Translations under genes and position numbers: made by a program
The notes under the pieces: generated by a model
Told to the model about the DNA's origin: nothing
The model's input: the letters and a program-made list of their open reading frames with translations, nothing else
Databases searched by the model: none
Part shown: one piece after another, positions 25,872-35,559 of the stretch
Layout: every line of letters starts with the position of its first letter
Numbering within the stretch: the first letter of the stretch is position 1
From: Nostoc parmelioides FACHB-3921
Lineage (GTDB): Bacteria > Cyanobacteriota > Cyanobacteriia > Cyanobacteriales > Nostocaceae
NCBI RefSeq assembly: GCF_014696625.1
Contig: NZ_JACJQL010000032.1
Location: 1-64,000 of the forward strand
Reading direction: 5' to 3'
Length of the DNA: 64,000 nt

Positions 25872-26150
25872 TTAAACATCATAAATCAGACATTCTAATG
25901 CTTCTGGATGGAGGTCACAGAAACTTTCTAGAGAATTTTTACGTTTTTGTGCTTGCTGTTGATGAGACTTTTCAGCTTGTAATTCTTCCACAATATCCCA
26001 AGCTACGGCGCAGTTGGGAGAACCATCACCGTTTTGTTCGCAAGTATTACGAGCTTCAGCGATCGCTGCGAGGATGGCTTTTTCTAAATTTGTAGTCCCG
26101 TTGTTGTCGGAGTTTGCGGCTGCTGGGGCTACATTGAAGGTCATTGTCAT
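25872..26150 (-). CDS. cp12: CP12 Calvin-cycle regulatory protein
   Basis: CP12 is a small, conditionally disordered protein that binds GAPDH and phosphoribulokinase into an inactive complex in the dark. This 92-residue version has the N-terminal cysteine pair (Cys37, Cys47), the core AWDIVEELQAEKSH (residues 50-63), and the C-terminal pair Cys78/Cys87 in CDLHPEALECLIYDV. These are all elements for redox-dependent binding. The N-terminal about 20 residues (alanine/asparagine-rich) are variable in the family. Start ATG 26150, with AAGG upstream. Confidence 0.93.
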   Translation of the reverse strand: MTMTFNVAPAAANSDNNGTTNLEKAILAAIAEARNTCEQNGDGSPNCAVAWDIVEELQAEKSHQQQAQKRKNSLESFCDLHPEALECLIYDV

Positions 26151-26482
26151 GGTTTTTCGCCTTTTTATGACTACGCTGTGACTGTTAACAGTTAACAGTT
26201 AACTGATTTCAGAGCAGATATTTCCAGTTTAGATAGGCTTTCCCAAGATTGTAGTGGTGAACACCGCCATTTTGTGAGCCAATCTTATTGGGAATTCCTC
26301 TCTTTTCATCTTGAATGGAAACAGGTATAAGTGCTGTGCTAACTGGACTATTAGCAAATAACTGCTATATCTTTTATGTTGCCTCTGAAAATCGCATTTG
26401 AACACGTTTATCAGAGGAATTTGATGGAAATTGACAATTTCTCAACAATAGTAATAATTAGGGCAATATTATTTATTTATTC
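26151..26482. other. Gene-free region upstream of cp12
   Basis: This 332-base region contains an AACAGTTAACAGTTAACTG heptamer run (about 26185-26205). No gene-like frame is seen. It presumably holds the cp12 promoter; the DUF697 GTPase gene ends at its right edge. Confidence 0.5.
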
Positions 26483-27829
26483 TCAATATTTCATGCCTAA
26501 TTCTTGTTGCAGCCGATACAGAATTGTATTTTGGTCAACTTGAGATAAGATTTCTGTAATCACAGTACTAGCGCCTAACTGCCCCCAAGTGCAGCCTTTT
26601 TCCAGATACACTTGGGCAGCTTTACCGACAGAATAAGCTCCATAACCGGCAATTCCGGCTTGAGCGATCGCACTACCAGCAAAGGCAGTAACATTTGTAG
26701 GATTATCGCCACTAGTTAAAGCCGCAGCACTTTTACCTAATCCTAATAAAAAGCTACTACCCAATTCTCCCAGCAATAAGCCACCGGAACTGATGAAGAT
26801 TGTTTTTAAAATTTTTCCGGCTTCGTAGCTAGTTATAGGCAAACCATATAACCGCGCCAGAGAGCGAATTAAAGCCAAATCAGCCACGGTTCCGCCCAAG
26901 ATATCAAAAAAGGCAATGGGATTTAGTCCGACAGCTAGGGCTTTGTATTTAGTAAATTGCCAGATGATATCTTCCGCCTCTTGTTGGCGGATGTCAATAG
27001 TTTTTTGAGCGATCGCTGCTTCTGCGTCCCGTGCTTGAATCAAGGCATTTAAAGCTAGGAGCGATCGGCCTTCTCGGTTGAGAATATTTAAAATGGTCTG
27101 CTTAAGTTCGTCTACCTGGGGTAGCGGAGTTTCCCATTCATAACTCACCCGGCCATCAGGCCACTCAACTCGCACCTCCATCGGTGCAGGTTCCGCCGCC
27201 ACCATGACAATTTCGTCAGGTAATAAAGGCTTGGCTTGGGGGTTTCCTGCGCCTAGTTGTTGTAAATTTTGATAAATTGCCGCCTGGTCTGTATCTGGAT
27301 ATAAGTCAATTTTGTTAAACACCAAAATTAGTGGTTTCTGTGCCTGTCGTAATTCCAGGAGTGCTTGATATTCAGTCCGGGTAATATCTCCAGACACCAC
27401 AAATAAAATTAAGTCAGCTTGACGCACCACATCCCGCGCCATTTGTGCGCGAGACTCACCCTGAATCTCATCCAGTCCTGGGGTATCAATTAACTCCACT
27501 ATCACCTTGCCCCCTGGCTGCCAGCGCACAGAACGCGGCCATTGAGTCACACCATTGAGGGGGCCAGTTTGCAAAATCTTGCTTCCCAATAAAGCATTTA
27601 ACACCGCCGACTTACCGCGACTCACCAAACCAAAAGCCGCAATTCTAATCACATTTGAGTCCAACTTGTTCAGTGTGGAGTTTAAAGCTTCAATTTCTGG
27701 TTTCACCAAACCAGCCAACTCTGGGTTAGATGATAAATGCCCCGATTTACGAAGATATCCATACCAAGACAGTGCTTGTCTCAAGCTGGCACGGGCGCGG
27801 TTTAAATGAGTTTCTTGGAGATTACGCAC
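26483..27829 (-). CDS. Membrane-associated GTP-binding protein (Era-like GTPase plus DUF697)
   Basis: This 448-residue protein has a P-loop GTPase domain at about 60-215: FGLVSRGKSAVLN as G1, DTPGLDEI as G3, and FNKIDLYPD as G4. Its C-terminal half resembles DUF697/YcjF, with glycine- and alanine-rich hydrophobic helices (SSGGLLLGELGSSFLLGLG). The family is widespread in cyanobacteria and plastid-related lineages, probably acting at membranes; the role is unknown. The start is a GTG at 27829. Single gene. Confidence 0.8.
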   Translation of the reverse strand: MRNLQETHLNRARASLRQALSWYGYLRKSGHLSSNPELAGLVKPEIEALNSTLNKLDSNVIRIAAFGLVSRGKSAVLNALLGSKILQTGPLNGVTQWPRSVRWQPGGKVIVELIDTPGLDEIQGESRAQMARDVVRQADLILFVVSGDITRTEYQALLELRQAQKPLILVFNKIDLYPDTDQAAIYQNLQQLGAGNPQAKPLLPDEIVMVAAEPAPMEVRVEWPDGRVSYEWETPLPQVDELKQTILNILNREGRSLLALNALIQARDAEAAIAQKTIDIRQQEAEDIIWQFTKYKALAVGLNPIAFFDILGGTVADLALIRSLARLYGLPITSYEAGKILKTIFISSGGLLLGELGSSFLLGLGKSAAALTSGDNPTNVTAFAGSAIAQAGIAGYGAYSVGKAAQVYLEKGCTWGQLGASTVITEILSQVDQNTILYRLQQELGMKY

Positions 27830-27931
27830 GGGGTTAGGATAAACAACAAGTTACATTTCTATTTTGATCTAATTCCGAACCTGTCTGTATTGTTGATCAG
27901 GTGATTAAATTGCGAGAATTCCAGGTGTCCA

Positions 27932-27962
27932 GATCCCCGACTTCTCCAAGAAGTCGGGGATC
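27932..27962. terminator. 14-bp perfect hairpin with T-rich tail
   Basis: GATCCCCGACTTCT (27932-27945) pairs perfectly with AGAAGTCGGGGATC (27949-27962) around CCA, then TTGTTTTTCGG. On the plus strand this has the form of an intrinsic terminator, but no plus-strand gene precedes it closely. A related hairpin at 35526-35559 shares the core ATC.CCGACT, so it is more likely one member of a palindromic repeat family. Confidence 0.6.
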
Positions 27963-28046
27963 TTGTTTTTCGGTTATTTTTACTTCAAAGTGCAAATTAA
28001 CTGGGCGCGATAATGCCCAATAGCACGATAACAGAAGTATGAAAGC

Positions 28047-28907
28047 GTGAATACAAAACTCCTCATCACTCCTCAAGAACTCACGTCTTTATTAGCACTA
28101 AAGTCATTTAAAACCGTTATTATCGATACACGCGCTCCAGAAGATTATGCAGTTGCTCACATTCCTGAAGCTGTCAATATTCGAGATTTTTTCACTTATC
28201 TTTTAGAAGATTCTTCTCCTACTGGCTTAAAGAACTTGCAAGAATATTTTGCACAAATTATGAGCAATCTGGGAATATCTGGGGGGGAGAGAATAATTGT
28301 CTATGAAGATGCGTTCAATAGAGGCTATGGACAATCTTGTCGATCTGCTTTTTTACTCAAGTATTTGGGTTGTCCTCAAGTATCTGTTTTACATGGAGGA
28401 TATCAAGCTTGGCTGGCTGCTGGTTTACCCACCACCGATGAAGTTCCTGAAGGGGATAGCAGTATCTTTAGATTACGTCCCCAAGCTGAGATGATAGTGA
28501 CGACAAGCCAGATGTTAGAGGCAGTGGACAATCCAGCCATTATAAAATTAGATGTGCGCGATCGCCCCGAATGGCAAGGACTGAGTTCTTCTCCCTACGG
28601 TGCTGATTTTTGTCCCCGCAAAGGACGAATCCCCAACGCTATCTGGTTGGAATGGCATCTTTTCATGAAATCCGAAGCGGGAATCCCCATGTTCCGTTCC
28701 CTATCAGAAATCTTAGACATTTGTCAATCCGTCGGTATTACTTCCGAGTCTACTGTATATGTCTACTGCTTTAAAGGCTCTAGGGCTGCTAATACAATTA
28801 TGGCTCTCCATGAAGTGGGAATTGCTGCTAGGAATTATTTTGGCTCTTGGAATGAGTGGTCGCGTGACTTTTCTTTACCGATAGATAGTCAAGTAATTGA
28901 TTTGTAA
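28047..28907 (+). CDS. Sulfurtransferase with two rhodanese domains
   Basis: This 286-residue protein is of the thiosulfate/3-mercaptopyruvate sulfurtransferase type. The N-terminal rhodanese fold (about 10-130) lacks an active cysteine. The C-terminal fold (about 150-280) has the catalytic Cys241 in the loop CFKGSR. The loop is neither the typical CGSGVT of mercaptopyruvate enzymes nor CRKGVT of thiosulfate enzymes, so substrate preference is open. Start GTG 28047. The DsbA-like gene follows within 100 bases. Confidence 0.88.
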   Translation: MNTKLLITPQELTSLLALKSFKTVIIDTRAPEDYAVAHIPEAVNIRDFFTYLLEDSSPTGLKNLQEYFAQIMSNLGISGGERIIVYEDAFNRGYGQSCRSAFLLKYLGCPQVSVLHGGYQAWLAAGLPTTDEVPEGDSSIFRLRPQAEMIVTTSQMLEAVDNPAIIKLDVRDRPEWQGLSSSPYGADFCPRKGRIPNAIWLEWHLFMKSEAGIPMFRSLSEILDICQSVGITSESTVYVYCFKGSRAANTIMALHEVGIAARNYFGSWNEWSRDFSLPIDSQVIDL

Positions 28908-29001
28908 TGATTTCTTAAATTTTGCATTTTTGCAACAAATCTATTACTTTGCAGAATTCCAGGGAATACTGGGGAAGTGTTGTTTTCTCCCAGATGTTTT
29001 T

Positions 29002-29748
29002 ATGCGTCAATTATTTCAGGATCTACGTAATTGGGTGATAGTTGGTCTATTGTGCCTAGTTTTAAGTTGGTCTTTGCCAGTACAAGCAGCCAGCCGCATC
29101 AGTCCCAAACTAGAAGAACAGGTTTTACAAATTCTCCGCGAACATCCAGACGTAATTATTGATTCTGTTCAAGTTTACCAGCAGCAACAACAAGAGCAAG
29201 TAAATCAAATACGCCAGGCATTTCTTCAAGATTTAAAAACTAATCCACAAGCGGTAATTGGCGATTCTCCTACTACCAACGCCACTCAATCAAAGGCGGT
29301 AGTCGTAGAATTTTCTGATTTTCAATGTCCTTACTGTGCGAAAGCCCATGACACATTGAAACAGTTACTAGCCAAGCATCCGGGTGAAATAACCTTAGTT
29401 TATAAACATCTACCTTTGATACCTATTCATAATGAAGCTATGCCAGCAGCTAAAGCAGCTTGGGCAGCAACTCAGCAAGGTAAGTTCTGGGAATATCACG
29501 ATGCTTTGTTTACTAATCAAAAGCAACTTGGTGAAACTTTGTATTTAGATATTGCCAAAAAACTCAATCTGGACTTAGAAAAGTTTAACAGCGATCGCCT
29601 GCTTGCTGATGCTGCAATTAGTAAAGATATCCAAATCGCTCAAAAGTTAGCTATTGCTGGCACACCTTTCTTCATCATGAATAGTAAAAATTTCTCTGGT
29701 GGCATAGAGTTATCAGAAATAGAAAACAAATTGGCTGAGGCTAGTTAA
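29002..29748 (+). CDS. DsbA-family thioredoxin-fold protein, exported
   Basis: This 248-residue protein has an N-terminal membrane/signal segment (residues 10-29, ending LPVQA), a helical linker rich in Gln, and a DsbA/DsbG-like thioredoxin domain. The redox motif Cys109-Pro-Tyr-Cys112 lies in FSDFQCPYCAKAHD, and a cis-Pro loop in IAGTPFFIMN. It probably forms or isomerises disulphides in the periplasm or thylakoid lumen. ATG 29002 is the natural start. Co-directional with the sulfurtransferase. Confidence 0.88.
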   Translation: MRQLFQDLRNWVIVGLLCLVLSWSLPVQAASRISPKLEEQVLQILREHPDVIIDSVQVYQQQQQEQVNQIRQAFLQDLKTNPQAVIGDSPTTNATQSKAVVVEFSDFQCPYCAKAHDTLKQLLAKHPGEITLVYKHLPLIPIHNEAMPAAKAAWAATQQGKFWEYHDALFTNQKQLGETLYLDIAKKLNLDLEKFNSDRLLADAAISKDIQIAQKLAIAGTPFFIMNSKNFSGGIELSEIENKLAEAS

Positions 29749-29858
29749 TTAGGGGTATAGGGGTGTAGGGGTGTGAATAAAACTCTAATCTTTGTTGAAT
29801 GGCTGGGATATCGATTTCAATTTTTAGTTCTTTTACTTACACCCTTACACCCTCAAAG

Positions 29859-30713
29859 TTACCAAAGATTTAATTGATTAGGTGGATAATCCAGATGATT
29901 CCACGGTAGCGGTGGGACTGGTAAACCGTTGTGTTCTAATAGTTTTTGGAAGTGACGGGCAGTGTTAGGCGATCGCTCTTCTATGGGACAATGAACAAAG
30001 AAGTAGATTCTTGTCCCTGCTTGTAACCATTGTTGAATCTGTTGCACCCACTCTTCCATAAATGGTTGATTCACCGCCAAATTAGGATGGGAAATAAACC
30101 TAATCAGGCTAAAAGGTGCAGTTACGCTAAATTGTAACGGTAATTTCGGTTTACGTCGTTCTGATTGTAACTGGGGGTCATCATCTCCCGTGTAGATTGG
30201 GCGTGAATCCAGTAGTACCCTTCCCACGCCCAGAGTTTCTAAAAGCTGTGTCAAATTACTTGTATGGGGTTCTCGAAACCAGTCAGGATGTCTGACTTCT
30301 AAGGCTAGGGGTGCTGTTGTGCGCGGCCAAGCTTCCAAAAAACTCACCAAATCGTCAATTAATGCTGGTGCATAACTTGGCGGTAACTGGGCAAATATAG
30401 GGCCAAGACGCTTACCCAAAGGCTGCATCCCCTCCAGAAATTTTAAAGCGGCGGGAATATGGGGTTTTAATAAACCTTGATGGGTAATATCCCGTGGTAA
30501 TTTCAAACAAAACTCAAAGCCTGGTGGTGTTTCTTTTGCCCAACGGCTGACAGTTTCTTGATTTGGTATTGCGTAGAAAGTAGTATTACCTTCTACCGTA
30601 GTAAAGCGACGACTGTAAAGGTGAAGAAATTCCCCAGCACGACTTCCTTGGGGATAAAGTTCGCCTACCCAACCCTTATAAGCCCAAACAGCACAACCAA
30701 TGGAGAAGTTCAC
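29859..30713 (-). CDS. DUF72 family TIM-barrel protein
   Basis: The product is about 284 residues. Family blocks visible are IGCAVWAYKGWVGELYP at the N-terminus, FYAIPNQETVSRWAKETPPG, FCLKLPRDITH, and ALEVRHPDWF; the last resembles the conserved ExRHxSW block. DUF72 (YecE-like) proteins have a TIM-barrel fold; no firm activity is established. I place the start at GTG 30713 (MNFSIGCAVW, as in relatives). TTG 30725 would add four residues. It converges with the DsbA-like gene. Confidence 0.85.
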   Translation of the reverse strand: MNFSIGCAVWAYKGWVGELYPQGSRAGEFLHLYSRRFTTVEGNTTFYAIPNQETVSRWAKETPPGFEFCLKLPRDITHQGLLKPHIPAALKFLEGMQPLGKRLGPIFAQLPPSYAPALIDDLVSFLEAWPRTTAPLALEVRHPDWFREPHTSNLTQLLETLGVGRVLLDSRPIYTGDDDPQLQSERRKPKLPLQFSVTAPFSLIRFISHPNLAVNQPFMEEWVQQIQQWLQAGTRIYFFVHCPIEERSPNTARHFQKLLEHNGLPVPPLPWNHLDYPPNQLNLW

Positions 30714-31112
30714 AAGCTTTGGCAAAACAGTCCACGAGAAAATATTGAGTTCACATACTTAATATTAGAAGGGATTGGGGGCTAAAGGTAGGCTATTGAC
30801 AGAAAATAGATGCTTTTGGCTGAATTGATCAGACTGAGATAATTTGAGCCGGTGGGCATTGCCCACCCTAAGTGTATTTCAAAAATCAAGTATGAGTTCT
30901 ATATCAGATATAAGTATCTAAAAACACATTATGAATCTAATATTAAGCAATTAAGCTGTTATATGAAGGTTTATTGACTTTTTTCCTAAATACTCTAACT
31001 GTCCTTGTGCTTTTTTGAAAAGTTTGAAAGAGTAGGCATGGTCAATCTTCAGAATAAGGTTGTTCCTTAAATTCAGGCATTAATTGTGTCTATCAAGTTT
31101 GGAGTCATAAAC
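30714..31112. other. Gene-free region with GGTGGGC hairpin
   Basis: This 399-base divergent region contains GGTGGGCATTGCCCACC (30851-30867), a 7-bp stem with a three-base loop. No reading frame is seen. It contains the promoters of the DUF72 gene and the PEP-CTERM gene. Confidence 0.5.
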
Positions 31113-31703
31113 ATGAAAAGTATTTTCACCAAGATTGCGGCGATCGCTGCAACCAGTGCAGCTACTATGACAATTGTGGCTGGTGTAAACAACCAGGCTC
31201 AAGCTGCTGATTTCAACTTTAACTGGCTAGGTGATGGTGGTTATTCTGCAACAGGTTCATTCAGTTACGACGAAGCTACTGCACCAACAATCATTTCCGA
31301 AAGTGGTAGTGGAGCCACCAATGTTTTAGAATCCCTGAGTGTCTCTTTCTTCGATCCATCTAATAATCTTTTGGGAACTTATAACACTGTCAGTGGTGGA
31401 GTATCAGCATCTAACTTCTTTGCTTTTAACTTTGATACTTCTAGTCAGACATTGTTTGGCCCCTTGAACATAGGCGGTGGAACTGGTGTAATTGGAGAAT
31501 ATTTCTTTTCGGGAACGGTTGGCAATTCTTTGACATTACGTCAGGATGTTGATCAAGCAGGAACCTCAATCACACTAGATCAAAATTCTGGTGCGATTCA
31601 AGTATCCTCAGTCCCTGAACCTACCGCTATTTTAGGTTTACTGGCATTTGGTACATTGGGTCTAGGTTCAATGTCGAAGAAGAAAAAGCAAGTATCTTGT
31701 TAG
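31113..31703 (+). CDS. PEP-CTERM sorting domain protein
   Basis: This exported protein of about 196 residues has a signal peptide (about 1-32, ending NNQAQAA), a glycine/serine/asparagine-rich beta body, and a C-terminal PEP-CTERM signal. The signal is VPEPTAILGLLAFGTLGLG, followed by SKKKK. The ATG at 31113 has GGAG eight bases upstream; an earlier in-frame start at 31086 is unlikely because it would bury the signal peptide. Expected to be processed by an exosortase encoded elsewhere and placed on the cell surface or in the matrix. Confidence 0.87.
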   Translation: MKSIFTKIAAIAATSAATMTIVAGVNNQAQAADFNFNWLGDGGYSATGSFSYDEATAPTIISESGSGATNVLESLSVSFFDPSNNLLGTYNTVSGGVSASNFFAFNFDTSSQTLFGPLNIGGGTGVIGEYFFSGTVGNSLTLRQDVDQAGTSITLDQNSGAIQVSSVPEPTAILGLLAFGTLGLGSMSKKKKQVSC

Positions 31704-31764
31704 AAATTTATGTTTTTTAGGCTGAGTTTTTAAGTCTTGAAAGTGCAACAAATCATTTATTAAA

Positions 31765-31879
31765 AGCGTGTTACTGGAAAAATATAGACAAACCTTTTAA
31801 AGCAATTTACTGACTTTCCAAGCATTTTTATTAACTACACCTTCAGGAAGTTTGCCAGAAACCATCTCAGTAACACGCT
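31765..31879. repeat. 12-bp inverted repeat ends, 115-bp unit
   Basis: AGCGTGTTACTG (31765-31776) is exactly complementary to CAGTAACACGCT (31868-31879), with 91 AT-rich bases between. It may be a small MITE-like element or a long terminator between the PEP-CTERM and DUF429 genes. No flanking direct repeat is evident. Confidence 0.5.
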
Positions 31880-31972
31880 GATTTCTTACGAGCAATATAT
31901 TTACAGCAGTGAACAGGGAATAGAAGCTATCCAAAAAAATGGGAGAATAAGCAGACTTCAAAATTTATCATC

Positions 31973-32713
31973 ATGAAATTTATTGGTATCGATTTAGGTT
32001 GGAAGTCTCAACCAAGTGGCTTGTGCTGCTTACAATTAATTGAGGGTAAGTTAGAGATAGTTGATTTAGATCGTCAAGATGCGATCGCTCACATTTTCGC
32101 CTGGATTGATACCTTGGTGCAACCAGAAGAACCCGCCATCATTGGCGTAGATGCACCCACTCTTATACCTAACTTGACGGGAAGTCGTCTCCCTGACAAA
32201 CTCACCCATAAGTATTTCGGTAAATATCACGCCGGTTGTTACCCCGCCAACCAAAGTCTAGCTTTTGCAGAACGGACTATAAATTTTGGCTTAGAATTAG
32301 AATCTCGCGGTTTTATCCATGCGCCTACAATAGAAGCGCAAAAATTAGGCAGATATCAAATAGAAGTTTTTCCTCATCCGGCGATAGTTCACCTATTTAA
32401 CTTAGAACGCATACTTAAATATAAAAAAGGGCGCATCAATGAGCGCCGCTTAGAATTAATCAAACTTTATCAATATATTGTGGAAATCCTCCCCACCCTT
32501 GAGCCTACTTTGAGTGTAAAAAAGTTGTCTCTTGGTGAGATTCCCCACACAGGTGCAGAACTGAAAGCCGCCGAAGACAAGCTAGATAGCTTAATTTGTG
32601 CTTACGTAGCTGCACATTGGTGGTATTGGGGAGAACAACGTAACTTAGTATTAGGCGATCGCACTACTGGTTACATTGTCATCCCCAAATCAGTGCTGAG
32701 TCCTGAATTGTAA
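31973..32713 (+). CDS. DUF429 family protein (predicted RNase H-fold nuclease)
   Basis: This 246-residue protein starts MKFIGIDLGWKSQPSGLC, an RNase H-like first strand with the acidic residue, then IGVDAPTLIPN. A conserved C-terminal AAEDKLDSLICAYVAAHWW helix carries further acidic residues. DUF429 proteins are predicted nucleases; none of the partners seen elsewhere is evident here. Convergent with glgP, which ends 20 bases away. Confidence 0.8.
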   Translation: MKFIGIDLGWKSQPSGLCCLQLIEGKLEIVDLDRQDAIAHIFAWIDTLVQPEEPAIIGVDAPTLIPNLTGSRLPDKLTHKYFGKYHAGCYPANQSLAFAERTINFGLELESRGFIHAPTIEAQKLGRYQIEVFPHPAIVHLFNLERILKYKKGRINERRLELIKLYQYIVEILPTLEPTLSVKKLSLGEIPHTGAELKAAEDKLDSLICAYVAAHWWYWGEQRNLVLGDRTTGYIVIPKSVLSPEL

Positions 32714-32732
32714 TTCCCAGCACTGTTTTGTT

Positions 32733-35297
32733 TTACTCCGCCCAAGCAATCAACCTGGGTTCATAAGGACTAGACAAGTGTGGGTGTTTTGGCAATACGC
32801 GCAAGGATAAGCCTTGTAAACCGGAGGTGGTATAAAGGATATTAGCCGTATAAACACTCAAACTATCAGTATCCTGTCCTTGGTAATCCATGACTACAGG
32901 TACAGCGTTGACAATATCGCCATTGGCATCAATGGAACCTTGATATAGCTCAACTTGCACATCATCATTGTTTAATGTTGTCAAGTCTACTTTGGCTTTG
33001 ACAGCAACGGTTTGATTAACTTCAATATCTGCGCCTGCGGATACATCGATGTCTTTGATTTTGATGTTAAACCAGTGGTCAGTAAGTTTGGCTTTCCAAT
33101 CTGCTAATTCTTTAGCTGGGGCATAATTATCAGATGTTAAAGTATGATAGCGATCGCTTGCTGGGAAATAAGCCCGTTGAGCATATTCCCTGACCATCCG
33201 CGCTGTATTAAAGAAGGGACAGTTTAACCGAATAGCATCTTTCATTTTGGCAACCCAAGGTCTGGGTAAACCATCGATATCGCGGTGGTCGTAAAATAAG
33301 GGTACGACTTCTTTTTCCAGTAAATCATAGAGCGCATTGGCTTCTACTTCATCCTGGTAGTTGGGATCTTCGTAATTTTCCCCATGTCCAATCGCCCAGC
33401 CTGTGCGGACGTAATCGGCTTCATCCCACCAACCATCTAACACACTCAGGTTAGGTAAGCCATTCATGGCGGCTTTCATTCCACTTGTACCAGATGCTTC
33501 TCTGGGACGGCGGGGTGTGTTTAACCAAATATCGCAACCAGCAACCATCAACCGGGAAATATGGATATCGTAGTTGGGAACAAACACTATTTGTTTTTCT
33601 AAGTGTTGTTCGCGGATAAAGTGATTAATTTCGCGGATAAGTTCTTTCCCTGGAATGTCTTTGGGGTGGGCTTTCCCAGCGATGACAAATTGTACCTTGC
33701 GGTCTTTGTTACCTAATAAGATGCGTTTAATCCGTTCCACATCGCGCATCCACAGAGTAGCGCGTTTATAGGTGGCAAAACGACGGGCAAAGCCAATAGT
33801 TAATACGTTGGGGTCTAGAACTTCCTGGGCTTGGAAAATTTCGGAAGCAGAAGCACCGCGATCGCGCAGGTGTTTAACCAAATGGTCACGCACATACAGT
33901 ATCATGTCCAAGCGACATCGTTCGTGATTCCGCCACAACTCCTCATCAGGAATTGCATCCATCCGTTCCCACAATTGGTTGTCTGGTGGTGCTGATGACC
34001 AATTTGGCCCCAAGTAGCGATCGTATAATTCCTGAGTTGATTTGGCAACGCAACTACGGGCATGAACACCGTTGGTAATTGCCGCAATTGGTACTTCCTC
34101 AACAGGAACCTTTTTCCACAAACCTTGGAACATTTGCCGGGAAACCACACCGTGTAACTGGGCTACACCGTTAGAAAATGTTGCCATCTTCAACGCCAGC
34201 ACCGCCATACTGAACGGCCCAGATAAATCACCTGTATTTTCTCGCCCCAACCCTAAAAATTGCTCTTTGGGTAAGCCAAAGATGTCTGCATAATAACCAA
34301 GGTAATACAGAATCTTGTCAGGAGGAAATAAGTCGATTCCTGCCGGTACTGGTGTATGGGTTGTAAAGATGTTACTGGAACTCACCACCTGTTTAGCTTC
34401 CGCGTAACTCAACCCCTCTTCTTGAATTAACAAGCGGATACGTTCTAGGGCTGAGAAGGCGGCGTGACCTTCATTCATGTGGTAAGCCGTGACTTCATAA
34501 CCCAAAGCCTTCAACATCTGCACACCACCAATACCCAACATAATTTCTTGGTGGATACGCATATCGATATCACCACCATAGAGTTGGTCTGTGATGTCGT
34601 GGTCGTAGGGGTTATTCGGTTCAATATTCGTGTCCAGCATATACAAGGGAACTGTTCCCACCTGTACCCGCCAAACTCTCGCATACACCTTGCGTCCGGG
34701 GTAATCCACCGCAATCTGCAATTCTGAACCATCAGGATTGCGTTCTAGGTGCAAGGTCATATTGTAGAAATCGTTAATCGGGTAACGTTCTTGCTGCCAG
34801 CCGTCGGCATTGAGATACTGAGCAAAGTAACCTTGCTGGTATAGTAAACCCACACCAACCAATGGTAGACCTAAATCACTAGCTGATTTCAGATGATCCC
34901 CTGCCAGAACACCCAAACCACCGGAATAAACGGGTAGACAATCTACCAGCCCAAATTCAGCCGAAAAATAGGCGTAACATTCCTTTGGCTGCTGATTGCG
35001 CTGTTTGCGATACCAGCTACGTTCTTGTAAGTAGTCATCTAATTGACGGTTAGCACGATCCAACTGTGCCAGGAAGCCTTCATCTTCCACGACTTCCAAA
35101 AGCCGCCCTTGACTGATTGTACCCAGCATTAGTACGGGATTGTGGTGGCTAGATTCCCACAAATCTGGGTCTAAGCGACGAAATAAATCTTTAGTCTCAA
35201 CGTTCCAATCCCAGTGCAAATTATACGCCAGTCGCCGCAACGGCTCAAGTCGCGGCGGCAAGGAAGGAGAAACATTGAATGTACGAATCGGCTGCAT
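32733..35297 (-). CDS. glgP: Alpha-glucan (glycogen) phosphorylase
   Basis: This 854-residue GT35 enzyme releases glucose-1-phosphate from glycogen, mobilising the cyanobacterial carbon store. The N-terminal DUF3417-type domain (LRRLAYNLHWDWN) marks the GlgP subgroup of bacteria and archaea. The pyridoxal-phosphate lysine lies in EASGTSGMKAAMNGLPN (about residues 603-619). AEFGLVDCLPVYSGGLGVLAGD carries the family's N-terminal glucan/phosphate site. Start ATG 35297. Its transcription start region (35298-35400) shows nothing distinctive. Confidence 0.95.
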   Translation of the reverse strand: MQPIRTFNVSPSLPPRLEPLRRLAYNLHWDWNVETKDLFRRLDPDLWESSHHNPVLMLGTISQGRLLEVVEDEGFLAQLDRANRQLDDYLQERSWYRKQRNQQPKECYAYFSAEFGLVDCLPVYSGGLGVLAGDHLKSASDLGLPLVGVGLLYQQGYFAQYLNADGWQQERYPINDFYNMTLHLERNPDGSELQIAVDYPGRKVYARVWRVQVGTVPLYMLDTNIEPNNPYDHDITDQLYGGDIDMRIHQEIMLGIGGVQMLKALGYEVTAYHMNEGHAAFSALERIRLLIQEEGLSYAEAKQVVSSSNIFTTHTPVPAGIDLFPPDKILYYLGYYADIFGLPKEQFLGLGRENTGDLSGPFSMAVLALKMATFSNGVAQLHGVVSRQMFQGLWKKVPVEEVPIAAITNGVHARSCVAKSTQELYDRYLGPNWSSAPPDNQLWERMDAIPDEELWRNHERCRLDMILYVRDHLVKHLRDRGASASEIFQAQEVLDPNVLTIGFARRFATYKRATLWMRDVERIKRILLGNKDRKVQFVIAGKAHPKDIPGKELIREINHFIREQHLEKQIVFVPNYDIHISRLMVAGCDIWLNTPRRPREASGTSGMKAAMNGLPNLSVLDGWWDEADYVRTGWAIGHGENYEDPNYQDEVEANALYDLLEKEVVPLFYDHRDIDGLPRPWVAKMKDAIRLNCPFFNTARMVREYAQRAYFPASDRYHTLTSDNYAPAKELADWKAKLTDHWFNIKIKDIDVSAGADIEVNQTVAVKAKVDLTTLNNDDVQVELYQGSIDANGDIVNAVPVVMDYQGQDTDSLSVYTANILYTTSGLQGLSLRVLPKHPHLSSPYEPRLIAWAE

Positions 35298-35525
35298 AGG
35301 TTAGCAAAGCTCCCAGTTTAGCTATGGATATTGTTCACTGTCTTTCCCCAATGTTGCCAATTCTTTATACTATGTTTGTAAAATTGCCATGACTTTGTTA
35401 AGGAATGGAAATCTTTCCGTCTATACCTGCTAAACTTCGTGTCATCAGTCTTTTTATTAGATAACTGGGTGGAAAAACTTGTATCTCAGGTGTGAAAATC
35501 TCCAGATTCTCTTAAAGATTATTGT

Positions 35526-35559
35526 AGATCACCGACTTCTTCAAAGCAGTCGGTGATCT
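35526..35559. repeat. 12-bp hairpin AGATCACCGACT
   Basis: AGATCACCGACT (35526-35537) pairs perfectly with AGTCGGTGATCT (35548-35559), loop ten bases. The right arm reaches the stop codon of the minus-strand gene at 35558, so it would terminate that gene. It is related in sequence to the hairpin at 27932-27962. Confidence 0.65.
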
